The notes: a model not told the origin generated them from the sequence alone. Positions 29,257-37,308 are shown, counted from the stretch's first letter. The stretch is 64,000 nucleotides of DNA from Pararhizobium sp. A13 (GCF_040126305.1 NZ_CP149510.1:45001-109000), one strand, 5' to 3'. A program made the numbers and translations.

Positions 29257-29643
29257 ATGTCCAAACCGGAATTCACCGATTACGAAAAACGCCTTTCCGC
29301 CGATCATGAGCGACAGTGCCGTGCTCTGTTGACCGCCCAACTGATCTGGAGGATCTGCAGGACCCGCAAATGCGGCCGCGATCGGGCCTGCACCGGCCCG
29401 ATGCTGGTCTCGGCCCATCAGGGCCGCAAGGTCCGCATCCAGCGCGAGATCGGCCTGTCCGGTCATGCCTGCGCCCGCTTGCCAGCCTGTATCGCCAACG
29501 CGCAGGAATCGGGCTTCCAGACCTTCGAGAGGATCATGGACGACTTCCAGAAGGACCAGATCGCTCATCCAGAATACCGCCTGCCGAAATTCGACCGCTG
29601 CCTGAAGGCGCGCCAGTTGCGGCAGGACCAGAGCAACCCTTGA
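29257..29643 (+). CDS. Conserved hypothetical protein with paired Cys motifs
   Basis: 128 residues, basic, no signal peptide or membrane segment. It begins [20 protein letters not shown] and has five or more Cys in two clusters: [12 protein letters not shown] (about residues 34-45) and CARLPAC (about 72-78). The spacing suggests a metal-binding (zinc or iron-sulfur) fold, but no named domain is recognised. GGAG is present about ten bases before ATG. It lies between a structured region and ubiG, 55 bases before the ubiG start, and might share its transcript. Confidence 0.65.
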   Translation: MSKPEFTDYEKRLSADHERQCRALLTAQLIWRICRTRKCGRDRACTGPMLVSAHQGRKVRIQREIGLSGHACARLPACIANAQESGFQTFERIMDDFQKDQIAHPEYRLPKFDRCLKARQLRQDQSNP

Positions 29644-29698
29644 CATTCGCCCCCGATCGTCCGACTTCACCAGACACATGTTGCACGGAGTAGACGCC

Positions 29699-30445
29699 AT
29701 GAGCGAACAAGCCCGCACCACCATCGACCAGGCGCAAGTCGACCGGTTTTCCGCCATGGCCGCCGAGTGGTGGGACCCGAACGGCAAGTTCCGGCCGCTG
29801 CACAAGTTCAATCCGGTCCGCCTTACCTATATCCGCGATCGCGTCTCGGAAAATTTCGGCCGTGACGCCAAGGCGCAGCAGCCACTGAAGGGCCTGCGCA
29901 TCCTCGATATCGGCTGCGGTGGCGGGCTGTTGTCCGAGCCGATGGCCCGCATGGGTGCCGATGTGGTCGGCGCCGATGCGTCGGAAAAGAACATCATGAT
30001 TGCCAAAACCCACGCGGCCGGCAGCGGCGTTCCTGTCGACTATCGCGCCGTAACCGCCGAGGCGCTCGCCGAAGCCGGCGAGACCTTCGATGTCGTGCTC
30101 AACATGGAAGTGGTCGAGCATGTCGCCGATGTCGAATTCTTCATCAGCACCTGCGCCTCCATGGTCCGCCCCGGCGGCCTGATGTTCGTCGCCACCATCA
30201 ACCGAACGATCAAGGCGGCGGCGCTCGCCATCTTCGCCGCGGAGAACGTGCTGCGCTGGCTGCCGCGCGGCACCCATCAATATGAAAAGCTTGTGCGTCC
30301 GGAAGAACTCGAGAAGCCGATCGAAGCGAGCGGCATGACCGTGACGGACCGCACCGGCGTCTTCTTCAATCCGCTTGCCAACCAGTGGAATCTCTCCAAA
30401 GATATGGACGTCAACTATATGCTGGTGGCCAGGCGCCCGGCCTGA
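29699..30445 (+). CDS. ubiG: 3-demethylubiquinol/2-octaprenyl-6-hydroxyphenol O-methyltransferase UbiG
   Basis: 248 residues. Diagnostic start region [31 protein letters not shown], then SAM-binding [29 protein letters not shown] and [14 protein letters not shown]. UbiG performs both O-methylation steps of ubiquinone synthesis at the inner membrane face. ATG 29699 was chosen because the upstream codons are spacer-like and GGAG precedes it. A hypothetical Cys-rich gene precedes it and a DUF3616-like gene follows by 30 bases. Confidence 0.96.
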   Translation: MSEQARTTIDQAQVDRFSAMAAEWWDPNGKFRPLHKFNPVRLTYIRDRVSENFGRDAKAQQPLKGLRILDIGCGGGLLSEPMARMGADVVGADASEKNIMIAKTHAAGSGVPVDYRAVTAEALAEAGETFDVVLNMEVVEHVADVEFFISTCASMVRPGGLMFVATINRTIKAAALAIFAAENVLRWLPRGTHQYEKLVRPEELEKPIEASGMTVTDRTGVFFNPLANQWNLSKDMDVNYMLVARRPA

Positions 30446-30474
30446 CCGGCAAGACAGCAAGGGAGAATGTCGTG

Positions 30475-31386
30475 ATGAAGATTCCATCCCTCGGCATTCT
30501 CCCGGTTGCAGATGCGCAGGCGGAGCCGATGGACTATATCGGCATCTGCGAGGCCTCGGCCGCCATCGCCCTCGACGACAGCCATTTCGTCGTTGCCAGC
30601 GACGAAACCAACACATTCCAGATCTATCGCCGCGGTCTTGCCAAGCCCGTGCAGGCGCTGAAATTCAAGCGCTTCCTCGGCAATGAGAAATCCGATATCG
30701 AGGCCGCCGCCCGCATCGGCGACAAGGTCTATTGGATAAGCTCGTTCGCCCGGCCCGGTGACGGCGGAAACGCCAGGGACCGTGCCATTCTCGCCGCAAG
30801 CAGAATAACGCAAACACCGGACGGCCCGACACTCGAACCTTTGGGCACGCCGTTCGAAGGTCTGCGCGGATATCTGAAGAAAGAACTGCACCGACCCGGC
30901 ACCGACATCAATATCGAGGGCCTCGCCGGGACCCCGGAAGGCGACCTGCTGATCGGTTTTCGCGCACCGCTCATAGACAAGATGGCGCCGGTCCTGCGCC
31001 TGACGAACCCCGCCGCCGTGACCGAGCGCGGCGAGGAGCCACGCTTCGGCAACCCGCACAGGCTCGATCTCGGCGATCGCGGCATCCGCAGCATCGACTG
31101 GACCGGCCTTTTACCACCGGTCTATCTCGTCCTTGCGGGCCTGGAGATCGACAAGGGGGAGAGAGACAAGAGTGAGAAATTTTCGCTCTATTCCTGGGGC
31201 GGGGGCGACCAGGCGCCGGTAAAACTTCCGCCCAAATTTCCCAGGGATTTCACCGCCGAGGCCCTCGTCTTCTACCCCGAAAAAGGTCTCGTCCAGGTTC
31301 TCAGCGACGATGGCAAAAAGGGCGTGAAGGAGAGCGATATCCCGAAGAAGAAACGCCGCTTCCGCAGCATCGATGTTTCGTATTGA
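30475..31386 (+). CDS. DUF3616-like hypothetical protein
   Basis: 303 residues, no clear signal peptide. It has repeated beta-strand segments of a propeller-like protein: EASAAIALDDSHFVVASDET, FKRFLGNEKSDIEAAARIGD, DINIEGLAGTPEGDLLIGFR and FTAEALVFYPEKGLVQVLSD, matching the DUF3616 pattern of Glu-containing strands. GGGAG lies nine bases before ATG; a GTG one codon earlier is possible. The function is unknown. It follows ubiG by 30 bases and may be co-transcribed. The 31387-31855 region beyond holds repeats only. Confidence 0.75.
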   Translation: MKIPSLGILPVADAQAEPMDYIGICEASAAIALDDSHFVVASDETNTFQIYRRGLAKPVQALKFKRFLGNEKSDIEAAARIGDKVYWISSFARPGDGGNARDRAILAASRITQTPDGPTLEPLGTPFEGLRGYLKKELHRPGTDINIEGLAGTPEGDLLIGFRAPLIDKMAPVLRLTNPAAVTERGEEPRFGNPHRLDLGDRGIRSIDWTGLLPPVYLVLAGLEIDKGERDKSEKFSLYSWGGGDQAPVKLPPKFPRDFTAEALVFYPEKGLVQVLSDDGKKGVKESDIPKKKRRFRSIDVSY

Positions 31387-31501
31387 CCGCACTGACCTTG
31401 GCTACCGACCTGCAGCTTTCCTACGAGCGATACAGGGAATGGCTGATCAACCCACCGGGCGACATGGTAGAGCGCCTCAAATAGGCTTGCATGGCAGGCC
31501 A

Positions 31502-31531
31502 AACATCCCCGCGCCCAGTCCCCATGCTAGA
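31502..31531 (+). repeat. Bipartite motif AACATCCCCGC-N9-CCATGCTAGA, copy 1
   Basis: Both arms are identical to those of a second copy at 32129-32158, with the same 9-base spacer length but different spacer sequence. Both are in the same orientation. Function unknown. Confidence 0.6.
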
Positions 31532-31552
31532 GTGTGATCGATTGACCCCGCT

Positions 31553-31604
31553 GGAGAAAATCCCTCTTCAGGTCAAGCGGTTATTTGACATGAGGGTTTT
31601 CTCC
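31553..31604. repeat. Long imperfect hairpin
   Basis: GGAGAAAA-T-CCCTC pairs with GAGGG-TTTTCTCC (13 pairs, one bulged T), and the inner GTCAA/TTGAC arms extend the stem around GCGGTTAT. It lies in the gene-free 31387-31855 stretch, downstream of the DUF3616-like gene. It could be a transcript end or regulatory hairpin; no T-run on either strand. Confidence 0.55.
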
Positions 31605-31655
31605 CTGCGAGGCCACCTCTACCAGTTTAACGATCGATGGGCTGCTCCCTCTCCT

Positions 31656-31784
31656 CCGTCATCCTCGGGCTTGACCTCCCTTGTGGTGGGGATCCAGCAG
31701 CGCCGCGTCTGCGGCGCAAAAGACTCCTTTCACGCGACGGACGTCGCGTGGCTAGATTCCTGTGACGGGCACAGGAATGACGGA
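31656..31784. repeat. Multi-hairpin interspersed repeat, copy B
   Basis: Same element as 26021-26140. Ends CCGTCAT and ATGACGG, outer GGGGATCCAG paired with CTAGATTCC, inner hairpins GCGCCGC-GTCT-GCGGCGC, CACGCGAC-GGAC-GTCGCGTG and ATTCCTGTG-ACGGG-CACAGGAAT. The stems differ from copy A at many bases yet keep pairing, which argues that the folded form matters. Confidence 0.8.
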
Positions 31785-31855
31785 GGAAATGGACTGCCTT
31801 CAAAATCGGATAGATACAACCAATAGCGGCCTCCAATTGAAGAGGCCAGACCGAT

Positions 31856-32014
31856 TCAGCGGCCCTGTATTTGAGCAGCAACCAAGTCTTGGCGGGCTTG
31901 TTCGCGCAAGTTGTCGAAATCAACCGGCTTGGGCTTGCCGCTTGCTTTGCCCTCTTCCCATAGATCGCGCGATCGGCATGTATCAGCTGTGCGGGCATTC
32001 TCAATAGTCGACAT
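31856..32014 (-). CDS. Small protein with an antitoxin-like C-terminal tail
   Basis: 52 residues. GGAGG stands seven bases before ATG 32014, which supports translation; the longer frame to 32152 lacks such support. The C-terminal part, LWEEGKASGKPKPVDFDNLR, resembles the tail of ParD-type (CC2985) antitoxins, but the ribbon-helix-helix DNA-binding part is missing. No toxin frame is present beside it. It may be a truncated antitoxin, a stand-alone small protein or a chance frame. Confidence 0.4.
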   Translation of the reverse strand: MSTIENARTADTCRSRDLWEEGKASGKPKPVDFDNLREQARQDLVAAQIQGR

Positions 32015-32128
32015 CACCCAGCCTCCGGTCTGATATAGTTGGAACATTAAGACCATTTCCCCATATCCGCCAAGATAACCGCGCGAAGATCGACGAAAGC
32101 GGTGCGAAGGTCTCCTCACGGCGAGCCC

Positions 32129-32158
32129 AACATCCCCGCCTACCGACGCCATGCTAGA
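32129..32158 (+). repeat. Bipartite motif AACATCCCCGC-N9-CCATGCTAGA, copy 2
   Basis: Second copy of the 31502-31531 motif. It overlaps the last codons of the DUF3291 pseudogene by five bases. Confidence 0.6.
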
Positions 32159-32742
32159 CTTTCAAAGACTGAACATACGCAAGCAGATCGCTCTGCCCTT
32201 TGCCATTGTCATCAGCGATCCGCCGGACACGCTGCCGGTCGATACCATAAGCTTCGCCATCGGCGGCGAAGGGTTCTTTGAAAGTGAAGGCTCGTGCCGT
32301 TGCGCCGTTGTCATGGAGATGCTCCAGCCGCTCGACGCCTTCCGACCAATCGGGAATATGCCGCCCGTCAACCCACCAGAGCACCAGGGGCGGCCAGCTC
32401 GGTTTGACGTTCCAATTGCGCGCGTGTTTCAGCGCGTCGGCATGCACGCCGCTATAGGCGAACGCCATCAGCGATTCGATGTCCTTTCAGACGGAGAGCG
32501 ACGAGGGGGCGCTGTCGAAGCCGCTGCCGAGGATGAACCGCGGAAACACCTGGGCACCCCAGCTTCGCGGCCCCGGTACGCCGCGGTAACCGGACCGGCC
32601 GACAAAACCGGAAGCCCGCGCCGCCGCCTCGAAATTAGCCGTCTCGCGAAGAACGAAGCCCTCGACGGCGGGATCGCCTTCAGGGGCCGACATGCAGGCC
32701 GAAATTATAGATCGCCAGATTGTGACGACCGTCGCCGGACAT
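32154..32742 (-). pseudogene. DUF3291 protein, broken by a frameshift and a nonsense codon
   Basis: Three pieces of one gene are visible on the minus strand. ATG 32742 (overlapping the DUF1178 stop as TGATG) starts MSGDGRHNLAIYNFGLHVG, where a small deletion near 32694 shifts frame. The second piece, 32487-32693, reads DPAVEGFVLRETANFEAAAR and then GRSGYRGVPGPRSWGAQVF. A TGA at 32487-32489 follows, where the family would have Trp (SLSV*KDIESLMAF), and the same frame goes on at 32468 with WPPLVLWWVDGRHIPDWSEG. DUF3291 has no known function. The coupling to DUF1178 suggests it was the last gene of the grxC-nit-DUF1178 set. A sequencing error cannot be excluded for either lesion. Confidence 0.8.
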
Positions 32743-33170
32743 CAGTTCACATCGTCAGGCAGCACCGGCAGCGGCGCAATTTCGATGCCCTCGTCGATGA
32801 GCGCCCGCGCCTCGTCGGCCGTTGCCTTGCCGATCAGGCCGCGCTGCTCGGCTTCGCCATAGTGAATTTTGCGCGCTTCCTCGGGAAACTTTTCGCCGAC
32901 ATCGTCGGAGTTCTCACGAATCGCCGTCACCAGCTCGCGGATCTTGGCGACCGCTTCCTTGCGGGCGGCATCCATCATCAAGACCTTGGTCTCATCCTTC
33001 CTCCGGCTGGTCGAAACCGCAGGTGCCATCAATCCTTTGGCGACGGACACGGATCCGCAAGCCGGGCAGGAAACCAGCCCCAGTTCCGCCTGCCGGTCGA
33101 AATCGGCGCTCGACGAAAACCAGCCATCGAAGGAATGGCCGTTGTCACAGGAAAGCGTGTACTTGATCAA
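32742..33170 (-). CDS. DUF1178 family protein
   Basis: 142 residues. N-terminus MIKYTLSCDNGHSFDGWFSS, with a CPACGS motif (about residues 36-41) and a first Cys-His pair that together suggest a single zinc ribbon. The rest is charged and helical (LVTAIRENSDDVGEKFPEEA). Function unknown; the family is confined mainly to proteobacteria. It overlaps the nit gene by four bases upstream and the DUF3291 pseudogene downstream, so it is part of a translationally coupled set with nit and grxC. Confidence 0.9.
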   Translation of the reverse strand: MIKYTLSCDNGHSFDGWFSSSADFDRQAELGLVSCPACGSVSVAKGLMAPAVSTSRRKDETKVLMMDAARKEAVAKIRELVTAIRENSDDVGEKFPEEARKIHYGEAEQRGLIGKATADEARALIDEGIEIAPLPVLPDDVN

Positions 33171-34024
33171 GCCGCCACACCTCCCGCTGCAGGCAGCGGC
33201 ACTTCCTCCAGCGAAAACGCCCGGCCGTTTTTCAGGTTCGGAATTTTCGCCCGCGCGGCTGCAACCGCAGCGATATCGATATCGGCCAGCACGATGCCTT
33301 CGCCGGTGCCACCCGCCGAAGCGAGAACAACACCCCAGGGGTCGATGATCATCGAATGGCCGTAGGTTTCGCGACCGTCCTCATGACGGCCGGCCTGGGC
33401 GGCGGCGATGACGAACATGCCGTTCTCGATGGCCCGGGCGCGCAGCAGGATTTCCCAATGTGCCTCGCCGGTCTGCCGCGTGAAGGCGGCGGGCACCGAC
33501 ATGATTTCAGCCCCGGCCGCGGCCTGCGCCCGAAAAAGTTCGGGAAAGCGCACGTCGTAGCAGATGGCGCAGCCGAGCTTGCCGAACGGCAGCTTCACCA
33601 GCCGCGCGGTGCCGCCCGGCGTATAGGCCGAGCTTTCCCGCCAGCTTTCGCCATTGTCGAGATCGACGTCGAACATGTGGATCTTGTCGTAGTGGCAGAT
33701 CTTCCTGCCGTCGGGACCGAAGAGGAACCCGCGATTGGCCATCTTGCCGTCGGCAAGGCCGATCGCCGTAGAGCCGACATGCAGATGAATGCCGAGTTCG
33801 GCCGCAAGCTCGGAGGCAGCAGCGACGATGAGGTCGGTGCTCTCCTCACGCAGCACTGCCTTCATCGCCGCACGATCCCGCTGCAACGCGCCGGTCATTT
33901 CCGGCGTCTGCACATAGGCAGCGCCCTTGGCCGCAGCGTCCCGGACAAGCCCGGCCATCGTCTCGGCATTCTTCGCCGGGTCGACACCGGAACACATCTG
34001 GATCGCTGCAGCCTTGAACGTCAT
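33167..34024 (-). CDS. Carbon-nitrogen hydrolase (Nit-type amidase)
   Basis: 285 residues of the nitrilase superfamily. The catalytic triad is visible: Glu in QTPEMTGALQ, Lys in CHYDKIHMFDVDL and Cys in GCAICYDVRFPELFR. The pattern matches the Nit1/Nit2 branch, whose members hydrolyse deaminated glutathione or omega-amides. The neighbouring glutaredoxin gene (12 bases upstream) supports a glutathione-repair role. Four-base overlap with DUF1178 downstream. Substrate assignment is by family only. Confidence 0.9.
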   Translation of the reverse strand: MTFKAAAIQMCSGVDPAKNAETMAGLVRDAAAKGAAYVQTPEMTGALQRDRAAMKAVLREESTDLIVAAASELAAELGIHLHVGSTAIGLADGKMANRGFLFGPDGRKICHYDKIHMFDVDLDNGESWRESSAYTPGGTARLVKLPFGKLGCAICYDVRFPELFRAQAAAGAEIMSVPAAFTRQTGEAHWEILLRARAIENGMFVIAAAQAGRHEDGRETYGHSMIIDPWGVVLASAGGTGEGIVLADIDIAAVAAARAKIPNLKNGRAFSLEEVPLPAAGGVAA

Positions 34025-34036
34025 CGAAGCGTCTCC

Positions 34037-34294
34037 TTATGCGGCGAGCATCTCGTCCAGCTTGCCGGCACGCTCCAGCGCATGCAGGTCGTCGCAGCCG
34101 CCGATATGAGCGTTGTTGATGAAGATCTGCGGGAACGTCGTACCGCCGTTCGACCGCTCGACCATCTTCTGGCGGACGTCGGGCGCGTAGGTCGCATCAT
34201 GCTCCTCGAATGTCACGCCCTTGGTTTCGAGAAGTTTCTTTGCTGCGGAACAATATCCGCAGAACTGACGGGTATAAATGACGACCGAAGCCAT
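34037..34294 (-). CDS. grxC: Glutaredoxin 3
   Basis: 85 residues, typical monodomain glutaredoxin. The redox centre is C12-G-Y-C15 in YTRQFCGYCSAAKKLL; the cis-Pro region TTFPQIFINNAHIGGCDDL follows and contacts glutathione. CGYC replaces the common CPYC. It reduces disulfides and glutathione-mixed disulfides in the cytoplasm. First intact gene of the grxC-nit-DUF1178 set; comF upstream is broken. Confidence 0.95.
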   Translation of the reverse strand: MASVVIYTRQFCGYCSAAKKLLETKGVTFEEHDATYAPDVRQKMVERSNGGTTFPQIFINNAHIGGCDDLHALERAGKLDEMLAA

Positions 34295-34342
34295 GAGTTG
34301 ACCTGCTCCTTCGCCGGCCCTGTGCCAGCGTCACCTATCGTG

Positions 34343-35095
34343 TCATATAAGGCCGGACATGGCTCTTGCAAAGGTCAAAACCGTGACATCCGAGGCCCCA
34401 GCCTTCTTCAACGCCCGCGTCGCCGCCGAAACCGTCGCACCGGTCGTGTAGACATCGTCGACCAGGACGATGCGCTTGTCGAACACCGTCGCCTTTCCGG
34501 CCTCGGTCACCGCGAACGCCCGCGCACATTGTCCTCGCGTGCCGCAGCGCCGAGCCCCACCTGCCGCGCAGTTCGCCTGGTGCGGATCAAGGCGGTGGCG
34601 AGATAGGGCTTTCCCGAAAGCCGGGCGATGGCGCGGGCAAGCGCGGCCGACTGGTTGAAGCGGCGCAAAGCCGATAGGCATGCAGCGGAACGGGGATGAT
34701 CGCGGCAAGCCTCGACAGTCCCATCGCTGGCGCGCACCATCCAGGCCGCCATCGATGGCAAGATCGGTGCGGTCGCGATATTTCAGGCCGTGAACGAGCG
34801 ACCGAGCAATGCCGTCATTAATGGCGACGGACCGCAACCGCTCGAAGACAGGCGGGTTGGCGATAGCGTCCGCCGAAAGTATGCCGGTACCGAGATCATG
34901 CGAGAACGGCACGCCGAGAACCTCGCAATAGGGCCGCTCGATCAGCCGCAAAGTGGCCCAGCAGGCCGGGCAGACGCCGCGATGCTGACCGACCATCCGG
35001 CCGCATCCGCTACAGACCGGCGGATAGACGGCATCGACCGCCGCGCGCCTCTGGCCAGTTGCACCCCGGATTTTCCGCCTCTTCGCCCCGCATGA
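34343..35095 (-). pseudogene. comF: comF family phosphoribosyltransferase-like gene, multiply frameshifted
   Basis: Parts of ComF appear in three reading frames. Frame A: zinc-finger region YPPVCSGCGRMVGQ through GIARSLVHGLKYRDRTDLA. Frame B: MAAWMVRASDGTVEAC. Frame C: AIIPVPLHAYRL. Frame B again: RRFNQSAALARAIARLSGKP through TARQVGLGAAAREDN. Frame A again: AFAVTEAG and the PRPP-site IVLVDDVYTTGATV. At least four small indels must be undone to restore one protein; the N-terminus is also out of frame with the nearest ATG. ComF proteins are linked to DNA uptake and repair. The high density of indels is either old decay or a locally poor assembly. Confidence 0.8.
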
Positions 35096-35165
35096 GGTTG
35101 ACTTTACGATGGGGCGGGTTTCATTGCGATCAGATTTTTGGGCGATCAGATTTTGGAGAGCCACC

Positions 35166-36050
35166 GTGGATATCGTTTTCGACCAAACGATCATCGAAGC
35201 CCGCCGCAAACGGGCACTGCGCAACGGCGACCCGAAGGCGCAATTCCTGCTGGAAATCGCAGGCCGCGAGCTGGCCGAGCGCCTGAGCGTCGTCGAACGC
35301 CATTTCGACAAGGCCGTGGAACTGCACGGTTATACCGGGCTGACCGCTGGCTTCCTCACCGAAACCGGCAAAGTCTCGGCCATCGAGCGCGTCGAGACCG
35401 ATGCAGTCTTCGCAAAGATCGATGGCACCGTTTCCGTCGCGTCGCTCGAAACGGTGCCGCTGCCCCCTGAATCGACCAATCTCATCGTCTCGCCACTGTC
35501 GCTGCACCTGACCAACGACACACCTGGCGTCTTCATCCAGATCCGCCGGGCCCTGAAACCGGACGGCCTCTTCCTCGCTGCCATTCCCGGCAGCGGCACC
35601 TTGCAGGAATTGCGGGAAGCGCTGCTTGCCGCCGAAAGCGAGATGACCGGCGGCGCCAGCCCCCGCGTCATACCCTTTGCCGATGTCCGCGATATCGGTG
35701 CGCTGCTGCAGCGCGCCGGCTTCACACTGCCAGTCGCCGACACCGAAACTTACACCGTACGCTACGATTCCTTGTTTGCGTTGCTGAAAGACCTCCGGGC
35801 CATGGGCATGACCAATCCGCTCGCCGCCCGCAGCCGCAAGCCCCTCACCCGCCAGTTTTTCCTGAGGGCGGCCGAAATCTACGCGGATCGTTTTTCCGAC
35901 CCGGACGGTCGTATCCGCGCGACCTTCTCGATCATCTACATTTCCGGCTGGGCACCGCATGAAAGCCAGCAAAAGCCGCTCAGGCCCGGCTCGGCGAAAC
36001 AACGGCTTTCCGATGCTCTGAGCACACGCGAATTGCCGCTGAAAGAGTAA
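35166..36050 (+). CDS. SAM-dependent methyltransferase (BioC/NDUFAF5-like)
   Basis: 294 residues from GTG 35166, supported by GGAGAG five bases upstream and by homologues that begin (M)DIVFDQTIIEARRKRA. The methyltransferase fold lacks a classic GxGxG but keeps the later elements: NLIVSPLSLHLTNDTPG and RALKPDGLFLAAIPG. This matches the family of mitochondrial NDUFAF5, a complex I assembly hydroxylase, and bacterial BioC-like proteins. Divergent from the broken comF; convergent with the Flp pilin gene. Function by family only. Confidence 0.85.
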   Translation: MDIVFDQTIIEARRKRALRNGDPKAQFLLEIAGRELAERLSVVERHFDKAVELHGYTGLTAGFLTETGKVSAIERVETDAVFAKIDGTVSVASLETVPLPPESTNLIVSPLSLHLTNDTPGVFIQIRRALKPDGLFLAAIPGSGTLQELREALLAAESEMTGGASPRVIPFADVRDIGALLQRAGFTLPVADTETYTVRYDSLFALLKDLRAMGMTNPLAARSRKPLTRQFFLRAAEIYADRFSDPDGRIRATFSIIYISGWAPHESQQKPLRPGSAKQRLSDALSTRELPLKE

Positions 36051-36062
36051 GCCTGTCGTGCG

Positions 36063-36236
36063 TTATTTGGGAGCGTCCTTGATGGCGGTGCTGATCGTGT
36101 CGAGGACGTCCAGCAGGGAGTCTGAAAACCCTCCGAGACCGACGATCATCCCAACCGAGATGAGGCTGGCCAACAGGCCATATTCGACGGCTGTGGCACC
36201 GGAGGTGTCGGAAAGGAAACGAGTGAGTTTCTTCAT
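36063..36236 (-). CDS. Flp/Fap-type IVb pilin
   Basis: 57 residues. The short basic leader MKKLTRFLSDTSG is followed by the prepilin motif ATAVEYGLLASLISVGMIV with Glu +5 and Tyr +6 and a single hydrophobic helix, as in Flp pilins made by tad loci. GGGAG lies three bases before ATG 36236. No cpa/tad secretion genes are within this window, so this is an orphan pilin; the assembly machine would have to be elsewhere. Confidence 0.9.
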   Translation of the reverse strand: MKKLTRFLSDTSGATAVEYGLLASLISVGMIVGLGGFSDSLLDVLDTISTAIKDAPK

Positions 36237-36375
36237 GTGCTCCCAGCCTGTTTGGCGCACATCCCGCGGATGAGTTCACCCGAAAAGGACAGGTATGCGC
36301 ACGTCATTATCGGGTCGATATCGACCCAGGCTGGCAGCGAACGCGAGCCGGGAAACGCCCGGCCCACAGAGGCAA

Positions 36376-36696
36376 TCAGCAGCCGCTTTTGCTCCCGTCG
36401 CCATCTATGATGCAGACGGCGCCCGGCATTTCCTGCAACACGCTCCGGCGCACCGTGTAGCGCTTGGTCGCGTTGCTGTTCGGAATGGAGCCGGTCGAGA
36501 TATTGTCGTAGTCGATCGGTGCATCCGCGAGCACCTTCGTATCCGTCTTCGACGCCAGCATTGGCGTCAGGATGAGCGTCAACGCGATGACGGCAGTTCC
36601 GAACAGCAGCGACAGATTGAGCACACCGGTCCGGCGGCTCTGGCTCATCACCAAGTCCTTGTCCTGAACCGTTCTCCAAAAATCGTCGTCAACCAT
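36376..36696 (-). CDS. Hypothetical single-pass membrane protein
   Basis: 106 residues. A short polar N-terminus (DDDFWRTVQDKDLVMSQSRR) precedes one hydrophobic segment VLNLSLLFGTAVIALTLILT (about residues 25-44), then a polar periplasmic part with two Cys near the end (GAVCIIDGDGSKSGC). GAGAGG precedes ATG. No domain is recognised. It lies 139 bases upstream of the Flp pilin on the same strand; a link to pili is possible but unsupported. Confidence 0.65.
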   Translation of the reverse strand: MVDDDFWRTVQDKDLVMSQSRRTGVLNLSLLFGTAVIALTLILTPMLASKTDTKVLADAPIDYDNISTGSIPNSNATKRYTVRRSVLQEMPGAVCIIDGDGSKSGC

Positions 36697-36891
36697 CGTC
36701 TGCCTCTCGAATGCCTGCGCTGACCTGAAGACGGTTCACTCTCACCGCTCCAAACCATGTCCGCGCCGATACCAACCGGTGCCAGTCGCGGGAATCATCC
36801 CGCTACCGTCGACACCGGCACTTCACTGAAGCTGATTTTGCGTGAGGGTGATAAATGTTCGATTAATGAAATCGAAATTTCGGGGATTTGA

Positions 36892-37305
36892 TCAGAGCAA
36901 ATCCATTAAATAGGGGATAAGTGGCTCATCCGCCGGAGGCATCGGATAGTCGCGCAAAGCCTTCGGGCGAACCCATTTCACCGCCTGCCCTTCCCGGCCA
37001 TGGGCAACGCCTTCGTAGCGCCGGCAGACGTAAAGCGGCATCAGCAGATGGAAGCTGTCGTAGGTATGGCTGGCGAAGGTCAGCGGCGCGAGACAGGCGA
37101 CCTTGGTGCGGATGCCCAGTTCCTCGTCGAGTTCGCGGATCAGCGTTTCCTCCGGCGTTTCGCCCGGCTCCACCTTGCCACCCGGAAACTCCCAGAGGCC
37201 GGCCAGCGATTTACCCTCGGGACGTTGAGCAAGCAGGATGCGGCCGTCGCTGTCGACCAAGGCGCAGGCCGCTACCAGCAAAATCTTCCTGCTTGCCGTA
37301 TCCAT
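36892..37305 (-). CDS. mutT: 8-oxo-dGTP pyrophosphohydrolase, MutT type
   Basis: 137 residues. The Nudix box GGKVEPGETPEETLIRELDEEL (about residues 42-63) is complete, with REL-x-EE for metal binding. The pattern LAQRPEGKSLAGLWEFPGG is typical of MutT, which removes oxidised nucleotides from the pool. AGGAG precedes ATG, inside the upstream GNAT stop region, with a three-base gap to its stop, so translation is coupled. The next 195 bases upstream of its stop are unremarkable. Confidence 0.93.
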   Translation of the reverse strand: MDTASRKILLVAACALVDSDGRILLAQRPEGKSLAGLWEFPGGKVEPGETPEETLIRELDEELGIRTKVACLAPLTFASHTYDSFHLLMPLYVCRRYEGVAHGREGQAVKWVRPKALRDYPMPPADEPLIPYLMDLL

Positions 37306-37308
37306 CGC

